Source: an uncultured Bacteroides sp. (GTDB taxonomy: Bacteria > Bacteroidota > Bacteroidia > Bacteroidales > Bacteroidaceae). Taken from it: DNA of 45,593 nucleotides. Of this stretch, positions 17,172 to 25,195 are shown in pieces. The DNA is taken from NCBI GenBank assembly GCA_949285075.1, contig CASDXF010000035.1:1-45593 (forward strand), given 5' to 3'. Below the pieces are notes generated by a model. It was not told the origin of the DNA. It saw only the letters and a program-made list of their open reading frames with translations, and made no database searches. How positions within the stretch are numbered: position 1 is the stretch's first letter; each line of letters begins with the position of its first letter. Both the position numbers and the translations under genes were made by a program.

Positions 17172-18662
17172 TTATTGCTCCACGACGTTCACCGCAATCT
17201 CTTTCTCTACGCGCACGCCGTTGGAAACGACGCTGACGGTGCAGGTCTCGTTGCCCGCCACGCTGCCCGCCGTCACGGTCAGCACGCCGTCCGCTACCGC
17301 GGCTTCCCGCAACAGACCGTTGTCGGCGAAAGTCGCCTCTACCCGCATGGAGGCGTAGGTATTGTCGTAGTCCACAATCTTCTCGCTCAGGTCGATTTTC
17401 TTCGTCTCTCCGGGAGTCAACATAATCTGGTTGAGCAGGATTTGCGGCTTGTTGGCATCCTCGAAGAAAGGCATGGCGGGGAACCAGAAATACTTCCCGT
17501 TCCAGTCCTCGGCGTTGCCGCCCCAACTCGCCGCCGAGCCGTCGTCGCCCAGTACCTCGAAGTGGGTAATCTCTCCGCCGTCCGCGTCCAGCTTATAAAT
17601 CCAATTGTAGGCTCCCGCGTTTCCCCATCCGTTATGCTTCACCGTGAGAATCAGCTCGTCCGAATAAGGGTCTACACGCAACCCCGCCCCGTAGAAGGCC
17701 AGTTGCGTACCGTAATCGCTCAGCCCAAGCTCGTATATGCTGGACATACTCCCCGTCTCGATGTCGTACTTGAACACGGTTCTCGCTCCTCCGAACATGG
17801 AGCCGCCCGCCGCCCAGTAAATCACGTTCTGCCGCGTACTGGCGCAAAGGCTTCCCGCGTTCCATGCTCCCCACGAACTGGCGATGGCGGCGTTGTCGGC
17901 GTAAGCCACCGTCTCCCGCTCCATCGTCTTGGGGTCTATCCTGACCAAGCCGTCGGCCGAGGCCACCCAGACGTTGCCGTCCTTGCTGACGGTCAGCGTG
18001 TAGTAAGTGCCCTCGATAGTCTCCGACAGGGTGTCGGTCTCGGGGTCTATCACGTAAAGGCCGTTGCTTTGCGACACGGCGAACACCTTCCCTCCGGCGA
18101 GGCACATGTTCCCAATCTGCCCCGACACGCCCTCTATAAGCGCGCCCAGTTGGAGGTTGGCGATGTCGAAGGTCACGATTCCGCCGTTCAGACTCACGTA
18201 GCCCTTCGTGTCGGTGACGCCCAAGAAAGCGCGTCCGTCTCCGCCCAACTCGGTGAACACGGCCTTGCGCTGCATCGTCTCCGCATCGGCCACCACCAAG
18301 CGGTTGCCTTGCTTAGATACAATGTAGGCGTTGTCTCCCCATATCGTGGCAAACTGCGAGGTTACGCCCAACTCCTCGCCGTCATTCGCCGCGCGGTAGA
18401 TTCGATAGCTGATGCCGTACGAGTCGCCGTCCACCTTGAAATGGTTCACCGTACCGTTAGAGTGTCCAAACCAGTCCTCGTTCACCACGTAAAATCCCGA
18501 AGGCTCTACGGGAGCCGCGGGGTCTGAATCCGGGATAACCTGTACTTGATTGCCGTTATCGCCATCGTCAGTAAAGTCGTCGTCATCGCTACAAGCCGCG
18601 GTGCAAAAACAAAGGCTGAACGCTATCGCGCTCCAAAAGCCATACATAAACTTTCTATTCAT
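17172..18662 (-). CDS. Beta-propeller surface lipoprotein, last gene of the cobalamin operon
   Basis: The lipobox TAAC ends at Cys24 and is followed by SDDDD, the acidic signal typical of surface-exposed Bacteroidetes lipoproteins. Residues about 55-385 show YVTN/YncE-like propeller blades, such as NRLVVADAETMQRKAV, NGLYVIDPETDTLSE and DGLVRIDPKTMERE, similar in plan to BtuG. Residues about 405-496 form a beta-sandwich-like tail with an Ig-type GETKKIDLSEKI segment. It starts 45 bp after the PKD-like lipoprotein gene on the same strand, within the riboswitch-controlled unit. A role in corrinoid binding or surface delivery is likely from context but not shown by sequence. It is clearly more distant from the two btuG genes than they are from each other. 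Confidence 0.75.
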   Translation of the reverse strand: MNRKFMYGFWSAIAFSLCFCTAACSDDDDFTDDGDNGNQVQVIPDSDPAAPVEPSGFYVVNEDWFGHSNGTVNHFKVDGDSYGISYRIYRAANDGEELGVTSQFATIWGDNAYIVSKQGNRLVVADAETMQRKAVFTELGGDGRAFLGVTDTKGYVSLNGGIVTFDIANLQLGALIEGVSGQIGNMCLAGGKVFAVSQSNGLYVIDPETDTLSETIEGTYYTLTVSKDGNVWVASADGLVRIDPKTMERETVAYADNAAIASSWGAWNAGSLCASTRQNVIYWAAGGSMFGGARTVFKYDIETGSMSSIYELGLSDYGTQLAFYGAGLRVDPYSDELILTVKHNGWGNAGAYNWIYKLDADGGEITHFEVLGDDGSAASWGGNAEDWNGKYFWFPAMPFFEDANKPQILLNQIMLTPGETKKIDLSEKIVDYDNTYASMRVEATFADNGLLREAAVADGVLTVTAGSVAGNETCTVSVVSNGVRVEKEIAVNVVEQ

Positions 18663-18707
18663 ATCGTCAGTATTTATATTGAAGTTTTAAAAAAAGGAAT
18701 TATCGTG

Positions 18708-20030
18708 TCACTCTCTCGTGGGAATCTCCTCTCCCAAGACGTGCAGGTCCTCCACGCCCGTTATCTCCGTAGAGCACTCGCCTACCCATCCGTTCTCTTG
18801 GTTCACCCCGCAGTAAATCTTGATGAAGTCCACGCCCGGAAGATGCACCTTCTGTCCTTTGGAGTTGACGGCCCAGTCGATGTCGATGGCGGCCTCGTCG
18901 CCCGTATTCACCTCATTGTCGGCGTATCCGTAGCGAAACTTGTAGAGCACGTAGTAATTGCCCTGCCCGCTCTCGTCGATGCCGTTCTGCGGCAGGCGGG
19001 TTCCGGTAAAGGTCAGCGCGTCGCCCTCGTACCACTGGGGGAAGTAGGACTGGCGGTGGAAGGAGTTCTTCGCCTTATAGCCGCTGTTGCCCTGATTGTC
19101 CTCCCAACGGATGTACTCGTCCGCCGCGCCCTCCGGCTCAGTCTCCGGCCGATAATAGGTAATCCGGTAGTCGCGGTAGAGATTCACGTCGTTGCCCGCG
19201 GCTACGGCCATGTCATACCACGGCTCTGCGGTAGGGTCTTCGTGCGCGCTTCCCGCTATCTCGTACCACTCGTTGTCGTTCGGCATCCCGTCGCCGTTAG
19301 CGTCAAAGGCCACCATGATGACTCCCGGCTCGCAGCTTCCCCCCTCCGGAGCGTTCTCGTTCGGGTTGGCCGCCGAGTAGAAGGCGTTAGCCAGTACCCG
19401 GAAGTCCCGCAAGCCTTCCCGGTTCTCTATCGTGTGGTCGAACCCCACTACCACATAGCCGCCGAATCCGCCGAGCGAAATCATTCCCCGGTTGTTGTTG
19501 CCTATGGCGCTAAGCACTTTCTGGTTCATCGTCTCCCGCGTGTCGCCTTCCGTATAGGCGGGAAGCTGGTTGGTAAACTGCCCTACGGCCGGCATGAAGT
19601 CGAACACCTGAGTGATGTAGGCGGTCGCCCCCTCGTCGGGAGGAGCGACCTCGCCTCCGTACGACACGCTGACGGTAAACGGATAGGTATAGCTTACGCT
19701 TCCCATAGTCGCCGTAAGCGTCAGCTCATACGTCCCCGCCTCGGGGAACATGTATTCCAAGTCTTTAGAGGCGGAAACTTCCTCCCCGTCCAACGTCCAG
19801 CGGTAGGCCACGCCCTCGTTGTAGGCGCTTTCCACCGTAACCCTGAACAGTTGGTCTACCTGAGCGGTAAACCCGCCTTCGGGCTCGTTCACTTGGATGT
19901 CCTCTTTCAGGAACTGTTCCTCTTCCGCAGGACCGTCGTCTTCACTGCAAGCGACGAATCCGCACACCGCAGACAGGCAGACGGCAAACATCGCGCACAG
20001 TCTCGCCCTTAGTTTAAATTGCTGTTTCAT
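18708..20030 (-). CDS. PKD-like surface lipoprotein of the cobalamin operon
   Basis: The lipobox FVAC is followed by SEDDGPAEEE, an acidic surface-export type tail. Residues about 40-125 form a PKD/Ig-like domain (QLFRVTVESAYNEGVAYRWTLDGEEV in two stretches). The remainder is a larger domain with an Asp-rich FDANGDGMPNDNEWYE element that looks like a calcium site, and RWEDNQGNSGY nearby. Proteins of this plan are common next to btuB/btuG in gut Bacteroidetes and are thought to bind corrinoid at the surface; I do not assign a symbol. A 221-bp gap with a palindromic repeat array separates it from the second btuG upstream. Confidence 0.75.
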   Translation of the reverse strand: MKQQFKLRARLCAMFAVCLSAVCGFVACSEDDGPAEEEQFLKEDIQVNEPEGGFTAQVDQLFRVTVESAYNEGVAYRWTLDGEEVSASKDLEYMFPEAGTYELTLTATMGSVSYTYPFTVSVSYGGEVAPPDEGATAYITQVFDFMPAVGQFTNQLPAYTEGDTRETMNQKVLSAIGNNNRGMISLGGFGGYVVVGFDHTIENREGLRDFRVLANAFYSAANPNENAPEGGSCEPGVIMVAFDANGDGMPNDNEWYEIAGSAHEDPTAEPWYDMAVAAGNDVNLYRDYRITYYRPETEPEGAADEYIRWEDNQGNSGYKAKNSFHRQSYFPQWYEGDALTFTGTRLPQNGIDESGQGNYYVLYKFRYGYADNEVNTGDEAAIDIDWAVNSKGQKVHLPGVDFIKIYCGVNQENGWVGECSTEITGVEDLHVLGEEIPTRE

Positions 20031-20144
20031 TACAATAATATTTAATGATTAAATGGTTATTAGAAAAAACGCTATCATTCCTGTTTGGCGACGACAAACG
20101 CACGGCCATAACGCCTTACGCCCGAAACGCCTTATTATCAACGT

Positions 20145-20236
20145 CTTGCTATCCACCCGAGAAATAGCCCCATTTCTCGCGAGCCGCCGCCCTGTCTGTC
20201 GTGAGCCGCAGGGCTGTCCATCACGAGCCGCAGGGC
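20145..20236. repeat. 22-bp-period palindromic array C (4 units) inside the cobalamin operon
   Basis: Units lie at 20145-20170 (decayed), 20167-20192, 20189-20214 and 20211-20236, with exact 22-bp steps. Centres are CACCCGAG, CTCGCGAG, GTCGTGAG and ATCACGAG. It is the only array located between co-directional genes of an apparent operon, just after the second btuG stop codon. Confidence 0.8.
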
Positions 20237-20251
20237 GAGCTGACAAGCGGC

Positions 20252-21424
20252 TTAATAGAACGCCTTAGTCGTGAACGCGAAGTGCGCCGGGATGTCTCCC
20301 GCGCGAACCCTCCACTTCATCCGCCCTTCGGGACTGAAGCAGTAGAGGTATCCGGGCGTGACGTAATCGCCCGCGTCGGTCACGAATATCTCCCGGGTAT
20401 CCGGATTGACGGCCACACCGTAGGGAATCTTAATCTGCGAGTCCGTCCCGTCGGTAATGAAGTTGCGCGAGACAATCTCTTGCTTGGCCACGTCGTACAG
20501 CGCATAGCTGACGGTGTTGCTCTCCGTGACGTAACTCCACTCCACACTGGTCATGTAGAGCGAGTCACCGCAGAGGCACATCTCACTGGCCGCCAGTCCG
20601 AGGCTGCCCGTCACCCCGTTCGTCCGGCTGTCTACGACAAACACGTCGGAGCCCGTACCGTAGTAGTCGCCCCTTGAACTGACGTAGATGCGCCCGAAGC
20701 GGTCTATCTCCATCCGGTGAAGGTTGATGGCCACGTCTATCGTGTCCACTACCTGAAACGTCTCCAAGTCGATGACGGAGACGGTGCGGTCGTAGTTGGG
20801 GAAACGGTATCCGCCCGAGTTGGCCACGTAGAGCCTTCCGTCCGTCACCACCATCTCCTCGGGCTGATAGCCCACGACCACCTCCCGGGTAACCTCAAGG
20901 CTGAGCGTGTCTATCTCGACCACCTTGCCGGGGCGGGCGTTCGGGTCTATCTGCACCGGGCCGGCGTAGGAGCTGACGTAAGCCTTGCCGCCGTGAAAGG
21001 TGATGTAGCGGCAGTTGGTCACGTCCACGCTGCCGAGGTGCTGCGCCGTCCGCACGTCCATCACCTCCACGAAATGGGAGCAGTTGACGACGGCGTACAG
21101 CTTCTCGCCGTAGATTCCGATGTCGTTCCCCACGTCACCCAACTCCTTCACCACTCCGGGATTGCGTTCGGCGTAGATGTTTCGGCTATACACGCCCGTA
21201 GCGTAGTCGAAGTAGTCCAGCGTGCACTTGTTGCTCCCCATATTGCCCTCGTTGAGCAGGAAAAAGCCTTTGACGCTCTCCTCCGCTCCGCCGGAGCCGT
21301 CCTCTTGGGGAGGGGCCACCGTTTCCTCTTCGGAGGTAACCAGCGGCAACTCTCCCCGGCACCCTCCCGCCATCAGGCAAAGGGCGAGAAGCGCCGCTCC
21401 GATTGCTTGTCTGTCCATACCCAT
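20252..21424 (-). CDS. btuG: BtuG-like cobalamin-binding surface lipoprotein, second copy
   Basis: This is a lipoprotein with the lipobox AGGC and a Glu-rich linker (SEEETVAPPQE), followed by a seven-bladed YncE-type propeller. It contains the hallmark FFLLNEGNMGSNKCTLDY start, YQPEEMVV and TREIFVTDAGDYVTPGYLY segments known from BtuG proteins of Bacteroides, which capture B12 with very high affinity and cap BtuB. It is a tandem copy of the gene at 21436-22611; by eye about three quarters of residues are identical. Only 11 bp separate the two. The N-terminus could be the ATG at 21424 or 21418. Differences are concentrated in the signal peptide and linker and in a few loops. Confidence 0.85.
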   Translation of the reverse strand: MGMDRQAIGAALLALCLMAGGCRGELPLVTSEEETVAPPQEDGSGGAEESVKGFFLLNEGNMGSNKCTLDYFDYATGVYSRNIYAERNPGVVKELGDVGNDIGIYGEKLYAVVNCSHFVEVMDVRTAQHLGSVDVTNCRYITFHGGKAYVSSYAGPVQIDPNARPGKVVEIDTLSLEVTREVVVGYQPEEMVVTDGRLYVANSGGYRFPNYDRTVSVIDLETFQVVDTIDVAINLHRMEIDRFGRIYVSSRGDYYGTGSDVFVVDSRTNGVTGSLGLAASEMCLCGDSLYMTSVEWSYVTESNTVSYALYDVAKQEIVSRNFITDGTDSQIKIPYGVAVNPDTREIFVTDAGDYVTPGYLYCFSPEGRMKWRVRAGDIPAHFAFTTKAFY

Positions 21425-21435
21425 CGCGCCCTACG

Positions 21436-22611
21436 CTAATCTACGCTATAAAGCGCTTGGGTGGTGAAAGCCATGTGCGCCGGGACATTGCCCGCGCGAA
21501 CCTTCCATTGCAGCTTTCCTTCAGGGCTGAAGCGGTAGAGGTATCCGGGCGTGACGTAATCGCCCGCGTCGGTCACGAATATCTCCCGGGTGTCCGGATT
21601 GACGGCCACGCCGTAGGGCATCGTGATTTGGCTCTCCGTACCGTCCGTTATAAAGCAGTCCGACACGACCTCTCGCTTCTGCACGTCGTACAGCGTGTAA
21701 GCCACCGTATTGCCGCCCGTCACGTAGCTCCATTCCGTGCTCGTGATGTAGAGCGAGTCACCGCACAGACACATCTCGTTGGCCGCCACCCCGAGGCTGC
21801 CCGTCACTTGGTCCGTCTGGCTGTCTATGACGAACACGTCGGACTTTATATCGTAATAGTTGCCCTGCGAGCTGACGTAGATGCGTCCGAAGCGGTCTAT
21901 CTCCATGCGTTGCAGGTTGATGGCCACGTCTATCGTATTGGTTACCTGAAACGTCTCCAAGTCGATGACGGACACGGTATGGTCGTAGTCGGGATAAAGA
22001 TAGCCTCCCGAATTGGCCACGTAGAGCTTTCCGTCCGTCACCACCATCTCCTCGGGCTGATAGCCTACCACCGCCTCGCGGGTAATCTCAAGGCTGAGCG
22101 TGTCTATCTCGACCACCTTGCCGAGCGCGACGTTCGACCCGGTCTGAATGGGTCCGGCGTAGGAACTGACGTAGGCCTTTCCGCCGTGAAAGATGACGTA
22201 GCGGCCGTTCGTCACGTCCACGCTGCCGAGATGCTGCGCCGTCCGCGCGTCCATCACTTCCACAAGGTTCGAGCTGTTGAGCACGGCGTACAGCTTCTCC
22301 CCGTAAACGCCGATGTCGCTTCCCACATCGCCCAGTTCCATCGCCACTCCGGGATTGCGCTCGGCGAAGATGTTGCGGCTATACACGCCCGTGGCGTAAT
22401 CGAAGTAGTCCAGCGTACAGCTGTTGCTGCCCATATTTCCCTCGTTGAGCAGGAAAAGGCCCTTTACCGTGTTTTCTTCTTGGGGGGGAGCTACCGTCTC
22501 TTCCTCGGAGGAGGTCACTTGCTCTTCTTCGCGGCATCCTCCCGCCACGCAGCAGAGCGCGACGAGAAGCGTTCCGACCATCATTCGCCTGTTTATTCTT
22601 ACTGTCTTCAT
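21436..22611 (-). CDS. btuG: BtuG-like cobalamin-binding surface lipoprotein, first copy
   Basis: The signal peptide ends in the lipobox AGGC with REEE after the Cys. A propeller of about 340 residues follows, starting GLFLLNEGNMGSNSC and ending with the TPGYLYRFSPEG and WKVRAGNVPAHMAF blades. This matches BtuG, the surface corrinoid-binding partner of BtuB in gut Bacteroidetes. It starts 23 bp after the btuB stop, which is the normal btuB-btuG order. At 391 residues it is complete. Two copies in a row may broaden the range of corrinoids bound or raise the dose. Confidence 0.87.
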   Translation of the reverse strand: MKTVRINRRMMVGTLLVALCCVAGGCREEEQVTSSEEETVAPPQEENTVKGLFLLNEGNMGSNSCTLDYFDYATGVYSRNIFAERNPGVAMELGDVGSDIGVYGEKLYAVLNSSNLVEVMDARTAQHLGSVDVTNGRYVIFHGGKAYVSSYAGPIQTGSNVALGKVVEIDTLSLEITREAVVGYQPEEMVVTDGKLYVANSGGYLYPDYDHTVSVIDLETFQVTNTIDVAINLQRMEIDRFGRIYVSSQGNYYDIKSDVFVIDSQTDQVTGSLGVAANEMCLCGDSLYITSTEWSYVTGGNTVAYTLYDVQKREVVSDCFITDGTESQITMPYGVAVNPDTREIFVTDAGDYVTPGYLYRFSPEGKLQWKVRAGNVPAHMAFTTQALYSVD

Positions 22612-22634
22612 ACCCTGTATAAATTATTAATGTG

Positions 22635-24647
22635 TTAAAATGAATATTGCGCTATAAACTTAAAGTTGATTCCCGGCATGGGATAGCAGGCCACCACCTC
22701 GTACTGCTGATTGAAGAGGTTATTTACCTCTAGCGTCAGCTTCAGGTCGCCTTTGCCCAAGCGTCGCGACTTGGCTATGGAGAAGTCGCTCGTGTACCAC
22801 GGCAACTGATAGTTGACCGGCAGATTGGCCTGCGACGAATACCGCTCGCCCGTATAGATGAAACTCCAGTTGGCTTCCCACGAGCGATAGGAGGCGTTCA
22901 GCACGGCCGAGCCGCTGTGCCACGGGATGTAGGGTATCTGCCCCCCGTAGAACTCGTCGGCGGGGTCGGTAAAGTCCTGCGCCTTCTGATAGGTGTAGGT
23001 CGCCCTCGCCATGAGCAGCCAGTCTTCGCCCCATTGGAACTCCGACTGTAGGGCCACGTCAACGCCCCGTATCTCCACCTTCCCCAGATTGACCATCGTC
23101 CAGCGGAAGAAGTTGGAGGTGGGGGTGGCGATAATCTTGTCCTCCACCTCGTTATAGTACACGTCGGCCTGCGCCTCCAACCGCCGGAACCACGAGCCCG
23201 GGAAGGTCTTGGCGTAGGTGACTCCCACGTCGTACTGATTGGTGTATTCCGGACGCAGGTTGGTGTTGCCTATAAAGGTATAGTAGAGGTCGTTCAGCGT
23301 AGGCATACGGAAGACGCGCTTGTAGAAGGCGCGGAAGTTGAGGTCTATCGCCTCGAAGGGGCGGTAGGAGGCCACGACGGTAGGCGTCCACTCCATCTTG
23401 TTCGAGGCCGAGGCGGTGTCGGAGGCCACATGGTCGTGGACGAACGTACCGAGCAGGCTGGCCTGAAGCTTGACGCGGTCGAAGTCGAACGAGGTGGCCA
23501 CGGCCATCAGCGCGGTGTGCCGCCGGGGATAGACGAAGTCGGTCAGGTCGGCGTTCAGCAGGTTGAACTGATAGTCCGTCGAGAGACAGATGTCCCAGAA
23601 GGGAAGGACGGACAGCTTGTTGGCCGCCGAGAGGTAGACCTCGTGCTGATAATAGCGGTTGTTGGTGTACATCAGCGACTCGTCCTTGTTGGGGTCGGCC
23701 AGATAGTGCAGGTAGTCGTAGGCGTACTTGGCGTTAATCAGCAGGCTGTACGCCGGCGAGAAGTCTTTCTTGAACGAGCCTTGCGCGAAGGTGCTCGTGT
23801 CCCACTGCCGGTCCTCGTGCGAGAACTTATTGCGCACCACGGCCCCCGGATATCCCCTCTCCGAGCGGTAGAGGTATCCCTTCGCCCGCCAGTATCCGCC
23901 GCTTACCTTCCCGAAGAGTCCGCCCTCCACCCGCAGGGCGTTCACGTCGCCGTTGCGCCTCACGGCCGTGGTGTCGTATCCGTCCCGCACGCGGTAGCGG
24001 AACTTGTACCGCCCCGTGGTGTACATATACTCCGCGCTGAGCGAGCCGTCCATCCGGTCCGTCAGCTTCTGCTCCCAAAGCACGGAGGGGTTGACCACCC
24101 CGAACGAGCCGGTCTTGAAGGTGGCCTTCAGGTGACGAGTCTCGCCCTCGCCGAAGCGGGGGGCGCGGCTTTGTAGGTAGACGCTTCCGGCCGAGCCGAA
24201 ATCTTTGGCGGGCTGGAATACGGCGCTCTTCTGCCCGTTGTAGAGGGTGACGGACTCCATGTTGTCGAGCGAGAAGCGCCCCAAGTCTATCTGCCCGTTC
24301 TGGGCGTTCCCCAACTCTATGCCGTCGTAGAACACGCCCACGTGGTTCGTGCCCATGCTCCGTATGTTGACGGTCTTCAGGCCGCCTATGCCCCCGTAGT
24401 CCTTTATCTGGATGCCGGAGAAGTAGCGCAGCGCGTCGGCCACGCTGTGCGAGCCGAGCCGCCGCAGCTGCTCGCCGGAGAGTCGCTGTACGGGGATGAC
24501 CTCCTTGCGCAGGGTATTGGCCGTGACCGTCACCTCGTCTAACCTTTGCAGGCTGTCGAGCCTACCCTGAGCCGACACGGACGGAGCGAGTCCGTACAGG
24601 AAGGCGAAGGCGGCCGCGACAGCTCGATAAGCGTGTCTCAGCATCAT
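22635..24647 (-). CDS. btuB: TonB-dependent cobalamin outer-membrane receptor
   Basis: A signal peptide (cleaved near VSAQG) is followed by a TonB-box-like LDEVTVTAN. A plug domain follows (about 45-150, with GSHSVADALRYFSGIQIKDYGG and GLKTVNIRSMG split over it), then a 22-strand barrel ending in the aromatic FIAQYSF. Those C-terminal aromatics are the outer-membrane targeting signal. At 670 residues it has BtuB size and lacks the N-terminal carboxypeptidase-like domain of SusC proteins. The cobalamin riboswitch directly upstream and two BtuG genes downstream fix the substrate as corrinoid. The start is either of two adjacent ATG codons. Confidence 0.93.
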   Translation of the reverse strand: MMLRHAYRAVAAAFAFLYGLAPSVSAQGRLDSLQRLDEVTVTANTLRKEVIPVQRLSGEQLRRLGSHSVADALRYFSGIQIKDYGGIGGLKTVNIRSMGTNHVGVFYDGIELGNAQNGQIDLGRFSLDNMESVTLYNGQKSAVFQPAKDFGSAGSVYLQSRAPRFGEGETRHLKATFKTGSFGVVNPSVLWEQKLTDRMDGSLSAEYMYTTGRYKFRYRVRDGYDTTAVRRNGDVNALRVEGGLFGKVSGGYWRAKGYLYRSERGYPGAVVRNKFSHEDRQWDTSTFAQGSFKKDFSPAYSLLINAKYAYDYLHYLADPNKDESLMYTNNRYYQHEVYLSAANKLSVLPFWDICLSTDYQFNLLNADLTDFVYPRRHTALMAVATSFDFDRVKLQASLLGTFVHDHVASDTASASNKMEWTPTVVASYRPFEAIDLNFRAFYKRVFRMPTLNDLYYTFIGNTNLRPEYTNQYDVGVTYAKTFPGSWFRRLEAQADVYYNEVEDKIIATPTSNFFRWTMVNLGKVEIRGVDVALQSEFQWGEDWLLMARATYTYQKAQDFTDPADEFYGGQIPYIPWHSGSAVLNASYRSWEANWSFIYTGERYSSQANLPVNYQLPWYTSDFSIAKSRRLGKGDLKLTLEVNNLFNQQYEVVACYPMPGINFKFIAQYSF

Positions 24648-24675
24648 GCCTAAATCTTAATTCGTTATCGTTATT

Positions 24676-24711
24676 AAAAAAACGTGTCGTGATGCCCCCA
24701 ACCTCGGGGGG
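24676..24711 (-). terminator. Possible expression platform of the cobalamin riboswitch
   Basis: On the minus strand five C (24711-24706 region) pair with five G (24699-24695), and a run of seven T follows about a dozen bases later (24682-24676). It lies between the aptamer and the btuB start, where a conditional terminator would be. The gap between stem and T run is longer than usual, so control by masking translation is also possible. Confidence 0.4.
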
Positions 24712-24727
24712 AACCGCGCGCATGAAT

Positions 24728-24900
24728 GATGGCAGGTCTTCTGACTGACTCCCTTTCCGGAACCTTCCCGATAAGACTTTATCAGTGGTACGAGCATTCT
24801 CCGAAAAGTTGAACGTGGAGCTTCACAGCAGCGGGACTGTCCGGGACTTTCACCCGATTCCCTTTTAATCCGTTCCGCCCGGACGGGCGGCGCGGAACCA
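24728..24900 (-). ncRNA. Cobalamin (B12) riboswitch upstream of btuB
   Basis: Read on the minus strand, the region holds the conserved cobalamin aptamer core: GGGTGAAAGTCCCGGAC followed by AGTCCCGCTGCTGTGA, and the B12 box CAGAAGACCTGCC at about 24743-24731. Outer GC-rich stems (near 24875-24900) and a variable arm complete the fold. It lies 80 bp upstream of btuB and about 7 bp downstream of a TAACTTTG -7 box (24917-24910). Binding of adenosyl- or methylcobalamin is expected to shut off the whole uptake operon. Confidence 0.93.
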
Positions 24901-24909
24901 ATTCGTCCG

Positions 24910-24917
24910 CAAAGTTA
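24910..24917 (-). promoter_or_regulatory. -7 box of the cobalamin operon
   Basis: The minus strand reads TAACTTTG, an exact TAnnTTTG match just upstream of the riboswitch. The -33 element is not obvious at 19-21 bp. Confidence 0.6.
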
Positions 24918-25026
24918 CGCGAAATTTTCCGTAAATAGAGAATTATCCAAATGAAAATTGAGCATGGAGAGTCAGGAAGCGAGGATTAGGGATTCCGCCG
25001 CGCGGGAATCCTTCATTTGAGGGCTC

Positions 25027-25096
25027 GCCCTACGGCTCGTGAGGGACAGGGCGACTTCTCGCGAGAAACAGCCCTTTCCCTCACCTCCCGAAGCGC
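25027..25096. repeat. 22-bp-period palindromic array D (2 clear units, 1 decayed)
   Basis: Clear units are 25027-25052 (centre CTCGTGAG, perfect GCCCT/AGGGC ends) and 25049-25074 (centre CTCGCGAG). A third at 25071-25096 is decayed (CTCACCTC). The array lies between the divergent btuB and cysS promoters, in the 548-bp gap that also holds the riboswitch. Confidence 0.75.
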
Positions 25097-25155
25097 TTGC
25101 CGACACGCCGTCGAGTTTTTTTCGCTCAGCCGTACGGCCATTCGGGAATTTATCC

Positions 25156-25163
25156 TACCTTCG
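25156..25163 (+). promoter_or_regulatory. -7 box of the cysS promoter
   Basis: TACCTTCG resembles TAnnTTTG with one change and lies 32 bp upstream of the ATG at 25196. Its position rules out the earlier in-frame start at 25097. Confidence 0.45.
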
Positions 25164-25195
25164 CGGAGCTAACAGGAAAAAACAGCAATGACGTT

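Noticed and set aside
18546-20012. Long plus-strand open frame opposite the PKD-like lipoprotein
   Set aside because: No family features were found, and the opposite strand has a signal peptide, a lipobox and operon context.
25097-25195. Upstream start for cysS
   Set aside because: It would lie before the likely -7 box (25156) and adds residues that do not fit the family start.
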